A stretch of DNA of 64,000 bases from Zobellia russellii (GTDB taxonomy: Bacteria; Bacteroidota; Bacteroidia; Flavobacteriales; Flavobacteriaceae), in NCBI RefSeq assembly GCF_018728565.1, contig NZ_JACSOI010000006.1:62001-126000 (forward strand). Reading direction: 5' to 3'. Within the stretch, counting starts at the first letter, position 1, and the number at the start of each line of letters is the position of its first letter. This document shows positions 37,079 through 46,250 of the stretch, in pieces. Under the pieces are notes generated by a model that was not told where the DNA came from, searched no databases, and worked only from the letters and a program-made list of their open reading frames with translations. The position numbers and the translations under genes were made by a program.

Positions 37079-40000
37079 TTAGAAATTAAAATTGAGGCCC
37101 ATTGTGTACTGTCTTGAAGTAGGATATACCCCTGTATCAAAACCTTCACCAAAAGCAGTCGTACCTCCAGAACTAACATCTGGATCATATCCATCATAGG
37201 TAGTAAGCGTTAGAAGATTTGTACCCGTCACAAAAATATTGAGCCCACTAAATATCCCTAACTCCTGAGGTAAAGTATACCCAATACGTAGGTTTTTAAG
37301 TCTAAGGAAACTACCATCTTGAATGCCTCTACTATCAAAGACTAAGCCTTTACCACCATTTGCAGACTTATTAATTGCAAACTCGGCATCAGTGTTATTG
37401 GGTGTCCAAGTATCATTGGTTTTTTCGAAATCACCTCCATAAAACATATAAATCTCATTACCAACCTGCCCTTGAAGAAACATGGAGATATCAAAATTTT
37501 TATAGCTAAAGCGATTAGTAAGACCAAATATAAAGTCTGGAGTACCTTTCCCTAAAGCCGTCTGATCTGCATCTGTAATTATTCCATCCCCATTAACATC
37601 TTTATAAATCCAATATCCAGCTTGGTGATTATTCCTAGAAGCATCTTGATCAACAGGCCAATTGTCTGCTTGCTCTTGCGTGTCAAATACTCCTTCAACT
37701 ATAAAACCATAAATCTGTCCCGCAGGCTGTCCTTCATACAATCTAGGGCCTCCTCTTCTTGGCCACGTAGCAACTTCAATGTAAGGTTCATCCGTGTTTA
37801 AATCTCTAGAAGTACCTTCTGCTACATTTGTAGCTTCTATTTTTAAATGTGTAGCATTCACATTCAAATCCCATTTGAAGTTATCACTATCTACTACTAC
37901 AGCGTCAAAACCTAGTTCTAATCCTTGATTTTTCAGAGCGCCTAAATTCTGAATAGAAGATTTAAATCCACTAGTAGAAGGAATAACTACCGGTATAATT
38001 AAATCTTCTGTGTTTTTTAGGAAATAGTCAAAAGTCAGGCCTAACTTACCCTTTCCAAAACGAGCATCAAAACCAATGTTATATTGAGTAGTCGTTTCCC
38101 ATTTTAAATCAGGATTTGATATTCTAGACAAATTGGTGCCATTTGCGGCTATTCCGTTAAAACTATATGCATTAGAATTTATAGACCAAAGACCTATTGA
38201 ACTGTACGGTCCTAAATTTCCGTTTCCGGTCTGACCTACGCTACCTCTAATTTTAAAGTCCGAAACAAAATCTTGACCTTGCAAAAATGTTTCTTCAGTA
38301 GGCCTCCATGCTAATGCGACTGACGGAAAGAACGAATATTTATTGGATGCCCCAAAAACTGAAGAACCATCTTGCCTACCATTAAGACTAATATAATATT
38401 TACTTGCAAAATCATAGTTTATCCTAGCAAAAAAACCAACAGTTTGCCATTTGCTCTTTCCATTTGAAATATTTAGAAAATCCTGGTTTCCTCCCGCAAG
38501 ATTGTTAGCTCCCAAGTCGTCTGAAGCAAATTCACGTGCACCAATATTTATATCCGTAAAGGTCTGTTGAATCGACTCAGCACCACCTACAAAATTCACA
38601 TTATGATTTCCAAATGAATTTACCCAAGATAAATAGGCATTTGTGTTGGAACGAAGGGATTCACGTGTATTAACAATAGCTTGCCCAGGTGGCACCGGTG
38701 ATCCAGAAAAGAAAAGTGTTCTATTTATATAAGTCTCCCTTTTTGTATCTGAGTAATCCAAACCAACGCTACCAGTTAACGTAAGACTATTCGTAATATG
38801 AATATCAGCTTGGATATTTCCGAGCAATCTATTTGTCCTAGTAATGTCATCTACATTCTCTAAAATTTTCAGTGGATTAGTATACAATCCTGGTCCAGAT
38901 GCCTTAGAATCAACATACCATCTTCCCGAAGCATCATCAAACCATTCCGGATTATGTACTGGAGAGTACCCTAGTGCAGCAGTTACAGTATTGTAATTAA
39001 AGCCTGCCCCGGTCGGAACCCCATCATCAAAAATATGATTTAAGGATACGTTACTTTTTAGACTAACCAGATTACCTAAATTCTGATCCAAGTTTATTCT
39101 GAACTGTGCATTTTTAAACGAATTATCTACCATAATACCATCTTGATCCAGATATTTACCGGATAATAGATATTTTGTATTTTCATCACCCCCGCTAAAA
39201 GAGACAGATACATCTTGGACTATAGCCTGCCTGTAAAGTATATCCTGCCAGTTATAAGTATTGGCGTTTTGTGCAAGAGGATGAAAAAAGTCAGAACCAT
39301 TAAAGCGCACATTATTTGGTGAAACACCGTCATTTATTTCTCTTTCGGTTAAGTTCTCAATATATTCAGGACCGTTTCTTCTGCTCATGGTACGCATTAA
39401 AGATTGTATCCCAGTGGTAAAATTAATATTTACCTTAGGTTTTCCAGACTTTCCCCTTTTGGTAGTAATCAATACAACACCGTTCGCTCCCCTACTACCG
39501 TAAATTGCAGTTGCCGCGGCATCTTTTAAAATTTCTATGTTTTCAATATCATTAGGATTTAGTAATTGAAGCGCATTAGGACGTACTTTATTAGCTTGTG
39601 AACCTTCTACACTCCCTTCAAAAATGCCTCCACTTACATTAAGATCGTCATTGTCACTGTTCACGGGAAAACCATCAACAATATACAAAGGTTCCGTAGA
39701 CCCCGTAATCGTACTGGTCCCACGTATTCTAATATTGATACCTCCGCCCGGAGAACCATCACCTGTAGTTATCTGAACACCCGCAGCTCTGCCCTGTAAG
39801 GCACTGATTACGTTTGTAGATGGTATTTCTGAAATATCCTCACTTGAGACAGAAGCAACCGAACCTGTTAAATCACTTCTCTTTACCGAACCGTATCCTA
39901 TAAGGACAACCTCATCCAAGGCAGTAGCATCTTCGATCATGGTAACATTAACCACCGTTTTTCCGTCTATAGCGATTTCTTGTGACTTAAGCCCGATAAA

Positions 40001-40621
40001 TGAAAACACCAAGGTAGTTGCCCCGTTCGGTACGTTTATCGAATAGTTTCCGTCAAAATCGGTTTGTGTACCCGTAGTCGTACCTTTTGCCAAAACGTTA
40101 ACCCCGGGAAGTGGTTGCCCGCCTTCATCGATAACGGTTCCCCTGATTACCTGGTAAAATGCACTCTCGTCTATATCCATGGTATTCACAGGACTTATAG
40201 CGGCAATGCCATTTTGGGCCAATGCCGACATATGGGGCTCATCTATCCTTTGGATTTCGGAGTTGGTCAGAACAATCTGTTTTTCAATCACCGTATACCG
40301 GATATTCGTATGCTCCAAGACCAAGTCAAGGATTGAACTGATAGGCTGGTTTCTTACGTCTATGTCCACTAGACGTTCAAGATCAATAGATTCTTGGTTG
40401 GCCAAAAAGTAAAATTGACTTTCCTTTTCTATTTTATCGAGAACTTCACCAAGTCTCACATCGGTCATCTTTAGCGATAGCTTTTTTTGCTGCGCATACG
40501 AATCATTCGCAAAAACACTGCTTATCGCAACTATAACCAAGAAAAAGGTAATTCTCATGATTCTTAAAATTTTACGCAGGGTAAACATTTCCGCTCCCCC
40601 TCGTTTCGGTTTTTTTTCCAT
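37079..40621 (-). CDS. STN-domain SusC/RagA-type TonB-dependent transducer
   Basis: 1180 residues with a signal peptide to about 44 (ANDSYAQ). Residues 47-118 form an STN domain (KKLSLKMTDVRLGEVLDKIE, LVLEHTNIRYTVIEKQIVL), the periplasmic signalling domain that contacts a FecR-type anti-sigma factor. A carboxypeptidase-regulatory-like domain follows (158-230), then the TonB box LDEVVLIGYG (235-244), a plug with ILKDAAATAIYGSRGANGVV, and a barrel ending QYTMGLNFNF. On binding glycan it both imports it and signals through FecR to the ECF sigma factor encoded upstream. FecR lies 149 bases upstream and SusD ten bases downstream, the standard order for a trans-envelope signalling PUL. Confidence 0.95.
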   Translation of the reverse strand: MEKKPKRGGAEMFTLRKILRIMRITFFLVIVAISSVFANDSYAQQKKLSLKMTDVRLGEVLDKIEKESQFYFLANQESIDLERLVDIDVRNQPISSILDLVLEHTNIRYTVIEKQIVLTNSEIQRIDEPHMSALAQNGIAAISPVNTMDIDESAFYQVIRGTVIDEGGQPLPGVNVLAKGTTTGTQTDFDGNYSINVPNGATTLVFSFIGLKSQEIAIDGKTVVNVTMIEDATALDEVVLIGYGSVKRSDLTGSVASVSSEDISEIPSTNVISALQGRAAGVQITTGDGSPGGGINIRIRGTSTITGSTEPLYIVDGFPVNSDNDDLNVSGGIFEGSVEGSQANKVRPNALQLLNPNDIENIEILKDAAATAIYGSRGANGVVLITTKRGKSGKPKVNINFTTGIQSLMRTMSRRNGPEYIENLTEREINDGVSPNNVRFNGSDFFHPLAQNANTYNWQDILYRQAIVQDVSVSFSGGDENTKYLLSGKYLDQDGIMVDNSFKNAQFRINLDQNLGNLVSLKSNVSLNHIFDDGVPTGAGFNYNTVTAALGYSPVHNPEWFDDASGRWYVDSKASGPGLYTNPLKILENVDDITRTNRLLGNIQADIHITNSLTLTGSVGLDYSDTKRETYINRTLFFSGSPVPPGQAIVNTRESLRSNTNAYLSWVNSFGNHNVNFVGGAESIQQTFTDINIGAREFASDDLGANNLAGGNQDFLNISNGKSKWQTVGFFARINYDFASKYYISLNGRQDGSSVFGASNKYSFFPSVALAWRPTEETFLQGQDFVSDFKIRGSVGQTGNGNLGPYSSIGLWSINSNAYSFNGIAANGTNLSRISNPDLKWETTTQYNIGFDARFGKGKLGLTFDYFLKNTEDLIIPVVIPSTSGFKSSIQNLGALKNQGLELGFDAVVVDSDNFKWDLNVNATHLKIEATNVAEGTSRDLNTDEPYIEVATWPRRGGPRLYEGQPAGQIYGFIVEGVFDTQEQADNWPVDQDASRNNHQAGYWIYKDVNGDGIITDADQTALGKGTPDFIFGLTNRFSYKNFDISMFLQGQVGNEIYMFYGGDFEKTNDTWTPNNTDAEFAINKSANGGKGLVFDSRGIQDGSFLRLKNLRIGYTLPQELGIFSGLNIFVTGTNLLTLTTYDGYDPDVSSGGTTAFGEGFDTGVYPTSRQYTMGLNFNF

Positions 40622-40673
40622 AATTTTGTAATAGTTTAGTAGTTATAATTCGGTTGTGACTTCTAATCGCCCT

Positions 40674-40704
40674 AACAGGAATGTGCTGCAACCACTTTCC
40701 TGTT
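40674..40704. repeat. Hairpin between FecR and SusC genes
   Basis: Arms AACAGGAA (40674-40681) and TTCCTGTT (40697-40704), with a further GTG/CAC inside one T-T mismatch and a seven-base loop. The plus strand continues TTTTTTG, so it would terminate antisense transcripts; on the minus strand, the direction of the genes, there is no T-run and it lies in the SusC leader about 55 bases before the start. Confidence 0.55.
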
Positions 40705-40770
40705 TTTTTTGTTTTTAAGGTTATACCATAGGCATTGTTTTTAATTTTGGTTTAGTTGGTTTTTCTTTGA

Positions 40771-41811
40771 TCATCGAACCGTGATTTTTACCTTTCGCTT
40801 TGAAAATTGAAAGTGTCTTTCGTCCTTTTTTCGATTTTCGATATGATAGTCTATAGGAAAACTCATTTTTAAGAGCCGTAATACTTCCTCGATATCCTCG
40901 TCTACAAATACCGCCCGCAATCTCAAATCTTTATTTTTATGGTTTTCTATGGTAACGTCAATATTATACCATCGGCTCAATCGCTTTGCCACCTCTTCCA
41001 TTGAATTGTTCCGAAAGACCAATTTGCCATCTTTCCAACTCGAAAATTTATTGTCGCCAACAATGTTCGAACGACTTACACTGTTCGTCTTCGCATCGAT
41101 AATTACCCTTTCACTGGGCTCCATTGACAATTCCTTTTGATCACCTTTAGGCTTTAACAGAACCTTTCCCGACTCCAAGACGACATCGGTTTTTTCTCCC
41201 TTGTAGGCTACTACGTTGAATTTTGTTCCCAAAACGGAAATATCAACATCAGGGGTCACCACATTAAAGGGCCTGTCTTTATTCTTCTTCACATCGAACC
41301 ATGCCTCCCCTATTAAATAGACATCACGGGTATCTCCAAATTGTGGTGGGTAAGTAAGGGTCGAACCACTATTCAACCAGCCTGTACTTCCATCGGGCAA
41401 AGTAAATTGAAGTTTTGACCCCAAGGGGGCATTTATACGAATAGAAGAAACTTGATCGAGGACGTTTTCTTTTTGCCCATTTGTGCATACTAGGTACAGT
41501 AGTCCCAATGGCAACAGCAACATCGCCGCAACACGTGCATAGGCCATCCATATTTTCCGAAAGACGTCGGATATATTTTTACCTCCTATACAACCCGCCT
41601 TGCCGATCGGTCTTTGAAACAGATGTCCGAGGTTTTTATCGGGGAAATTATCATCTTGGGAAAAGGCTTCCCAATGTCGTGCCAATAGCTCTTTTAATTC
41701 TTCTTCCTGTTCAGCATCCGCAAAAAGAGCCTCTATGTACTTTCTATCCTTAGGGGTATCTTCTCCTGAGAAGTAGTCAAGAATTCTTTTTTCGTCTAAT
41801 TTCATCTTCAT
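40771..41811 (-). CDS. FecR-family anti-sigma factor
   Basis: 346 residues. A cytoplasmic N-terminal anti-sigma region (1-88; LDEKRILDYFSGEDTPKDRKYIEALF) is followed by one membrane segment at about 90-109 (AYARVAAMLLLPLGLLYLVC), a periplasmic FecR domain (about 121-220: INAPLGSKLQFTLPDGSTGW, ISVLGTKFNVVAY) and a C-terminal DUF4974-type STN-like module (FRNNSMEEVAKRLSRWYNIDV). It holds the ECF sigma factor inactive until the STN domain of the loaded SusC touches its periplasmic part. It lies between sigma and SusC genes. The 318-base gap to the sigma gene is long for such pairs, leaving room for a separate promoter. Confidence 0.95.
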   Translation of the reverse strand: MKMKLDEKRILDYFSGEDTPKDRKYIEALFADAEQEEELKELLARHWEAFSQDDNFPDKNLGHLFQRPIGKAGCIGGKNISDVFRKIWMAYARVAAMLLLPLGLLYLVCTNGQKENVLDQVSSIRINAPLGSKLQFTLPDGSTGWLNSGSTLTYPPQFGDTRDVYLIGEAWFDVKKNKDRPFNVVTPDVDISVLGTKFNVVAYKGEKTDVVLESGKVLLKPKGDQKELSMEPSERVIIDAKTNSVSRSNIVGDNKFSSWKDGKLVFRNNSMEEVAKRLSRWYNIDVTIENHKNKDLRLRAVFVDEDIEEVLRLLKMSFPIDYHIENRKKDERHFQFSKRKVKITVR

Positions 41812-42129
41812 CGGAAAAGCTTTAGAAATAATAAAAAGGCACTACTATTAAGTAATATCCCGTATTGTCCCTATTCCCCTATCCCACAACAAGTTTTCGT
41901 TAAATTTTGTTAAAGAAAATGGAAGTATTCCGTTGAGCGGGCGCCCCAAGGACATGCCTTTTAGGTATGAACTGCAGATCGGAAGGTCATATTTGGTTAC
42001 AGTACGAGCAGCTTAAACTTTGAAACAAAAAGAAGTTATGCCCCTTAACAAACAGAAAAACAAAGACATACCGACTACACAAAGACTTATGGAGTCTTTT
42101 AAAAAAAGTCTTTCTTTTCCTTGGGCCTA
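41812..42129. other. Intergenic region between ECF sigma and FecR genes
   Basis: 318 bases. A short hairpin, AAAGACT (42081-42087) with AGTCTTT (42093-42099), lies 30 bases past the sigma stop but has no clear T-run on the minus strand. No exact -7 promoter match for FecR was found. A plus-strand frame entering the sigma gene from 42020 is a shadow of it. Nothing else supportable. Confidence 0.5.
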
Positions 42130-42708
42130 CTACATTTCCAGCACCCTTTGTTCTTCGGTACCGTTCAAATGCACCCGAAGGTATTTTAAGGCCAAGGTAA
42201 TCTGGTTTTCAACGGTTTTAGGGCTTATTCCCATCTCTACGGCAATATCTTTTACGGGAAGACCTTCAAAACGGCTTTTGATAAACGTCTCCTGTCTTCT
42301 CTTCGGCATTTTGGCTACCAAGTTTTTCAACCTTTCCATAGTAAAATTGTAATCCAATTGATCCGTGGTAGAAAGGTCAAAGCCTCGCTGCACACCTTCC
42401 GATGCCAAATAATCGCGTACACGCCCCCGTCTTATGAAGTTTTTCTTGATCAAATTATAGGCAATTGTAAAAATATAGGCCTTAAAGGAATTGTCAGGTT
42501 TGAGGTTTTCCTTCTTTTCCCAAATTTTAGCAAAGACATCTTGCACTACCCCCTCGGCCTCTACGGGCGATTTTAAATACCCCAAGGCAAAATAATACAG
42601 CCTTTTATTATATCGGTCGAACAGTTCCCTATAGGCCATATCACATCCGAGTTTGAGGTTGATTACTGAAACTTGATCACATTCTTCCACTATTTTTAAA
42701 GTGCTCAT
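42130..42708 (-). CDS. ECF-type RNA polymerase sigma factor
   Basis: 192 residues, normal for Bacteroidota ECF sigma factors. Region 2 is at about 28-66 (LFDRYNKRLYYFALGYLKSPVEAEGVVQDVFAKIW) and the region 4 helix-turn-helix at about 127-182 (MPKRRQETFIKSRFEGLPVKDIAVEMGISPKTVE). It directs RNA polymerase to the promoter of the neighbouring SusCD operon once released by FecR. It starts 23 bases after the DUF5107/TPR gene stop, so it may be co-transcribed with that gene, which is unusual and would tie sigma supply to whatever controls the DUF5107 gene. Confidence 0.95.
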   Translation of the reverse strand: MSTLKIVEECDQVSVINLKLGCDMAYRELFDRYNKRLYYFALGYLKSPVEAEGVVQDVFAKIWEKKENLKPDNSFKAYIFTIAYNLIKKNFIRRGRVRDYLASEGVQRGFDLSTTDQLDYNFTMERLKNLVAKMPKRRQETFIKSRFEGLPVKDIAVEMGISPKTVENQITLALKYLRVHLNGTEEQRVLEM

Positions 42709-42731
42709 ACTTTCTGTTTTTGGTGGTGTGC

Positions 42732-45700
42732 TTAATTCGTTTGCATTGGATAATCGATTTCCATAATGGCGGCCATGTCTAAAGTGACATTTGTATGGGC
42801 CATGACTTTTTCAAAGAGTTCTTCTGCCAACTTTCTTCCTCCTTCAATACCCTTATAGCCTAGGGCCATTAAATATTGGCAGTGCATTTTATTCCTTAGG
42901 TCAAGGTTTTCATCCCAAATCATCAAATCGGGAAGGGAAACCGCGAAATAGTCGATTTTAACCTCATCGGCAAGGTGGGCCTCCCCGTAAGAAATCAGTT
43001 TTCCAAATCGCTTTAGAGCTTCTTTTTGCTTTTCCAGTTTTATCAAGGCAAGGCCCTGATAAAAAATAGTTTCAGGCGGCTGATCGTTATAGAACCATAC
43101 GGCCATTGGCTCGCTGGCACCCGAAGCGGCCTTCCTCCAAAACAAATTGGCTTTTTCAATATGGCCAAGCCCCTCAAGGGCACAGCCGTACCAGTAGTCG
43201 ATTTCGTTCTCATGGGCCCCCGGCAGTTTACCTTCACCAAGGTTATGGGGATAGGTTCTCGCCTTTTCCAAACTTTCCATGGCGGCCTTAAAATCCTTTT
43301 TTACAAAGGCCTCGCGCGCCATTCCTATCAGACTCGATGTATAGGCTTTGGTCACCTTGCCTTCACCCCCTTCCCACGGATGGAACTTCCTTTCCATGAT
43401 CCATTCGTAGGCCTGCCTATATTTCCCTTCTATGATCAAGAGGTAGGCTTTTTCAATATACAGGTCATCCCGAAGCAATACCAAATGTGGATATTTCTCA
43501 AAATTTTCAAACCGAAATGCCACTGATTTGTTCAGCCGTTTATAGAGCTGATCACGCTCCATAAAAATTCGGGCATCGTTGGAATCTAATTCAAAAGCGA
43601 CCTCCATAGATTCAAGGGCCTTATCGAAATCCTCCCTTTTATTGTAATAGGCCAAGGCCAGGTTTCTATGTGCCGTTGGAAAAGAAGGGTCGTTCTTGAC
43701 CGAGTTTTCCCAACACGAAATAGCATCGTCGTACTGGAGGGCGTTATACCAAAAATTACCTAAGTAGTAAGGAGCCTTAGCACATTCAGGATAGACATCT
43801 ATAGCCGATTCAAGGGCCAGAACAGCTTCCAAGCGGTGCGGGAAGCAATAATCGGGAAGCGCCTTCTCGGCAACTTTTATGGTTTCAAGGGCAGCGCTAT
43901 CTTTCCCTGACCTAGTCAAAAACCACGCTTTAAAGTACAGGGCCATCGGATAGTGAGGTCCGCACTGGGAGACCCCTAACCCTATCAGGACAATGGCCTC
44001 ATCGAACAAACCGGCCCGGGCATAATCCAACGAAATTTCGATATAATTATGAATATCGTTGCGCATGAGCTCGATCAGTTCCTCCTTAGCCCCTTGGTTC
44101 CCCATAAGGTACTTTTCAAAATACAATCCGAAATTGAAAAGGTCTATGGATAAAGACTCCTCGATAAGCAATAGGGCCTGTTCGGTTTCCCCTTGCTTTC
44201 GGAGTACGGCCACCTTTAAGTGGCGTGCTTTATGATTATGCCAATTGCGTAGCAATGATCGGTCTACGGTATCTAAGGCCGCAACCCAATCTTGCTTCAT
44301 ACAATCGAGAAGTGACAGCTGAAAATACCCTGGATCCATAAAGGAAACGTCCCAAACGGACTTATAAAAAGCATCATAGGCTTCGGCATACTTGCCTTGG
44401 TAAGACAGCGAAAGCCCTAGATTAAAAAGAGGCTCCCCATCCAAAGGATTCGGGTTGCGGTCTATCTGCCTATTGTAGGCCTTTAAAAAGTATGGTTCTG
44501 CCTTCCCAAACTTTCCTTTCCCCATCAACCATAGGCCCATGGCGTTATTACAACGGATATCGCCTGGGTCACGCTCCAATGCCTCTCGGTAGTACGGCAG
44601 GGGGTCATAAGTGGCATGCCGATATTGTTCCAAATGAAGTCCGTTCAAAAACAGCTCCTCGTTTGTTTCTATATCCTTAGGTTCCCTAGCCGCCTGTGCC
44701 GGCTCGGGAATGGTAGTGTCAGGTTCTTTTTCCGGCCTCCAATCCAACAGAACGCTTCCGTTCTCCAATAGGATCGAAAGCTCAAAATCGTGTTGGGGCA
44801 GATCGGGATCGATACTAAGCTCCGAGGCATACGATCGGCCCGGCCTAAAGTCATATTTTTCCTCTAAGAGAACCTCTTCTTTACACTTAAGTCGTACGGT
44901 AGCCTTGTTATAGACCGCAGTGGCATATGCCTTGACAAGGGCCCTATCCCCTTCGAATTCGAGGTTCAACATCGCATCTTTTGATGCATTCTTTACCACG
45001 CCCAGGTCTTGGTACGGCATAAAGTACTGTGAAAACGATTTTTCCTCGTAAGGCTTCAACCATGTAAAATCGGGTTGGTTATCGGTATAGACGCCGCACA
45101 TCAATTCAATATAAGGGCCATTGGCATCGGTAAGGTTTCTGTCCCATGCCTTGCCAAAGTCCCCATTACCCCAAGTCCATTGTTTTTTTCCAGGGGAAAT
45201 ATGGTGATTGGCCACGTGTAGCAGGCCTCCCTTAGAATCGTTTTCGTAGCCCCCGACAAAATTGTAATCCGACTTCATGGCCATGTACGATGTAGGTACG
45301 GGAATATTCGCGTATCTTGAAATATCGGTACCCGGGGAATAATCAAACTTATAATAGACCCCTTTGGCAATCGGAAATTCGGAAACATCGCGTTTACCGT
45401 GATCGAATACGGCGGTAACATCGGGAGGAAAGACAGACTGATAGTCATCATTGACCGCTACGGCCGGATTGGCCCACCATAAAAATGTTTGTGGCCTATC
45501 GGTACGGTTATAGAGGCTTACCTTAATTTCCAAATAGGCCTTATCGGGATGCAAGGTAAAGCCGGCCATGCCCTTGGTTCCTGACATACGCTCCATTTCA
45601 CTGCACCAAACCGTTTTGCTCCGATCATCATTTTCGGTAATGCTATAATCAACGGGAAGGTAGGTAGAAGGGCGATGATGCTGTGGCCAGTTAAATTCGA

Positions 45701-46040
45701 TACCTCCTGAAATCCACGGCCCCGTAAGTCCGACCAATGCCGGTTTTATCACCTCGTTATAATATACAAAATGGCGTTTTTTCACTTTATCGTAGGCCAT
45801 TTGTACACGTCCGCCCAATTCGGGTAAAATCATAATCTTTAAAAAATCGTTTTCGAGAAAACAGGCCAGCCATTCCTTTTCGACCTTTTCATCGCTTATT
45901 TTCTCGACCACCGGATAGGGGTATACTTTTCCGCTACTGCCTTGATACACCCTTTTTTCAAGAAAAATGGGGTTCTTTTCGGCAGCTCCGATTTCATAGG
46001 TAGGAATCATTATTTTTTCGCTCCAGACTTTTACGCTCAT
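42732..46040 (-). CDS. DUF5107 domain and tetratricopeptide repeat protein
   Basis: 1102 residues without signal peptide, so cytoplasmic. The first 340 residues match DUF5107 (EWLACFLENDFLKIMILPELGGRVQMAYD, GPWISGGIEFNWPQHHRPSTY, RMSGTKGMAGFTLHPDKAYLEIKVSLYNRT); the pattern of LPELGGR followed by FNWPQHH recalls the beta-sandwich of aldose mutarotase-like proteins (inference). From about 460 on there are at least eight TPR-like helical repeats (RCNNAMGLWLMGKGKFGKAEPYFLKAY, TAHRNLALAYYNKREDFDKALESMEVAF). DUF5107/TPR genes are recurrent in PULs but of unknown function; sugar sensing or modification is a guess. It is the first gene of the minus-strand group leading to sigma, FecR and SusCD, and diverges from an AraC regulator across 210 bases. 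Confidence 0.8.
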   Translation of the reverse strand: MSVKVWSEKIMIPTYEIGAAEKNPIFLEKRVYQGSSGKVYPYPVVEKISDEKVEKEWLACFLENDFLKIMILPELGGRVQMAYDKVKKRHFVYYNEVIKPALVGLTGPWISGGIEFNWPQHHRPSTYLPVDYSITENDDRSKTVWCSEMERMSGTKGMAGFTLHPDKAYLEIKVSLYNRTDRPQTFLWWANPAVAVNDDYQSVFPPDVTAVFDHGKRDVSEFPIAKGVYYKFDYSPGTDISRYANIPVPTSYMAMKSDYNFVGGYENDSKGGLLHVANHHISPGKKQWTWGNGDFGKAWDRNLTDANGPYIELMCGVYTDNQPDFTWLKPYEEKSFSQYFMPYQDLGVVKNASKDAMLNLEFEGDRALVKAYATAVYNKATVRLKCKEEVLLEEKYDFRPGRSYASELSIDPDLPQHDFELSILLENGSVLLDWRPEKEPDTTIPEPAQAAREPKDIETNEELFLNGLHLEQYRHATYDPLPYYREALERDPGDIRCNNAMGLWLMGKGKFGKAEPYFLKAYNRQIDRNPNPLDGEPLFNLGLSLSYQGKYAEAYDAFYKSVWDVSFMDPGYFQLSLLDCMKQDWVAALDTVDRSLLRNWHNHKARHLKVAVLRKQGETEQALLLIEESLSIDLFNFGLYFEKYLMGNQGAKEELIELMRNDIHNYIEISLDYARAGLFDEAIVLIGLGVSQCGPHYPMALYFKAWFLTRSGKDSAALETIKVAEKALPDYCFPHRLEAVLALESAIDVYPECAKAPYYLGNFWYNALQYDDAISCWENSVKNDPSFPTAHRNLALAYYNKREDFDKALESMEVAFELDSNDARIFMERDQLYKRLNKSVAFRFENFEKYPHLVLLRDDLYIEKAYLLIIEGKYRQAYEWIMERKFHPWEGGEGKVTKAYTSSLIGMAREAFVKKDFKAAMESLEKARTYPHNLGEGKLPGAHENEIDYWYGCALEGLGHIEKANLFWRKAASGASEPMAVWFYNDQPPETIFYQGLALIKLEKQKEALKRFGKLISYGEAHLADEVKIDYFAVSLPDLMIWDENLDLRNKMHCQYLMALGYKGIEGGRKLAEELFEKVMAHTNVTLDMAAIMEIDYPMQTN

Positions 46041-46167
46041 TACTTCATTTCATTTAGCCCTTTTCAAATGTCAATTAGGCTGATTCTTTATACGACAAGG
46101 AATTTATTGGAATACCGATATCGGCCATGATCATCCCACCAAGGGATACTGCCACTTCGATATAGAA

Positions 46168-46175
46168 CAAATGTA
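46168..46175 (-). promoter_or_regulatory. Possible -7 promoter element for the DUF5107 gene
   Basis: On the minus strand it reads TACATTTG, an exact fit to TAnnTTTG, about 128 bases ahead of the DUF5107 start in the divergent gap. No good -33 TTG is seen, so support is weak. Confidence 0.25.
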
Positions 46176-46250
46176 TTCGCTGATAGGGCTTCATAAAATA
46201 GATTATGCTCTTCATTTAATGGATTATTTTCTTATTACTATATTAGTATC

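Noticed and set aside
42020-42352. Plus-strand frame of 110 codons starting near the sigma gene.
   Set aside because: Two thirds overlap the well-supported sigma factor in antisense; no domain recognised.
46115-46124. Ten-base palindrome CCGATATCGG in the AraC/DUF5107 divergent region.
   Set aside because: Too short and not repeated nearby; could be an AraC site but there is no supporting second copy.
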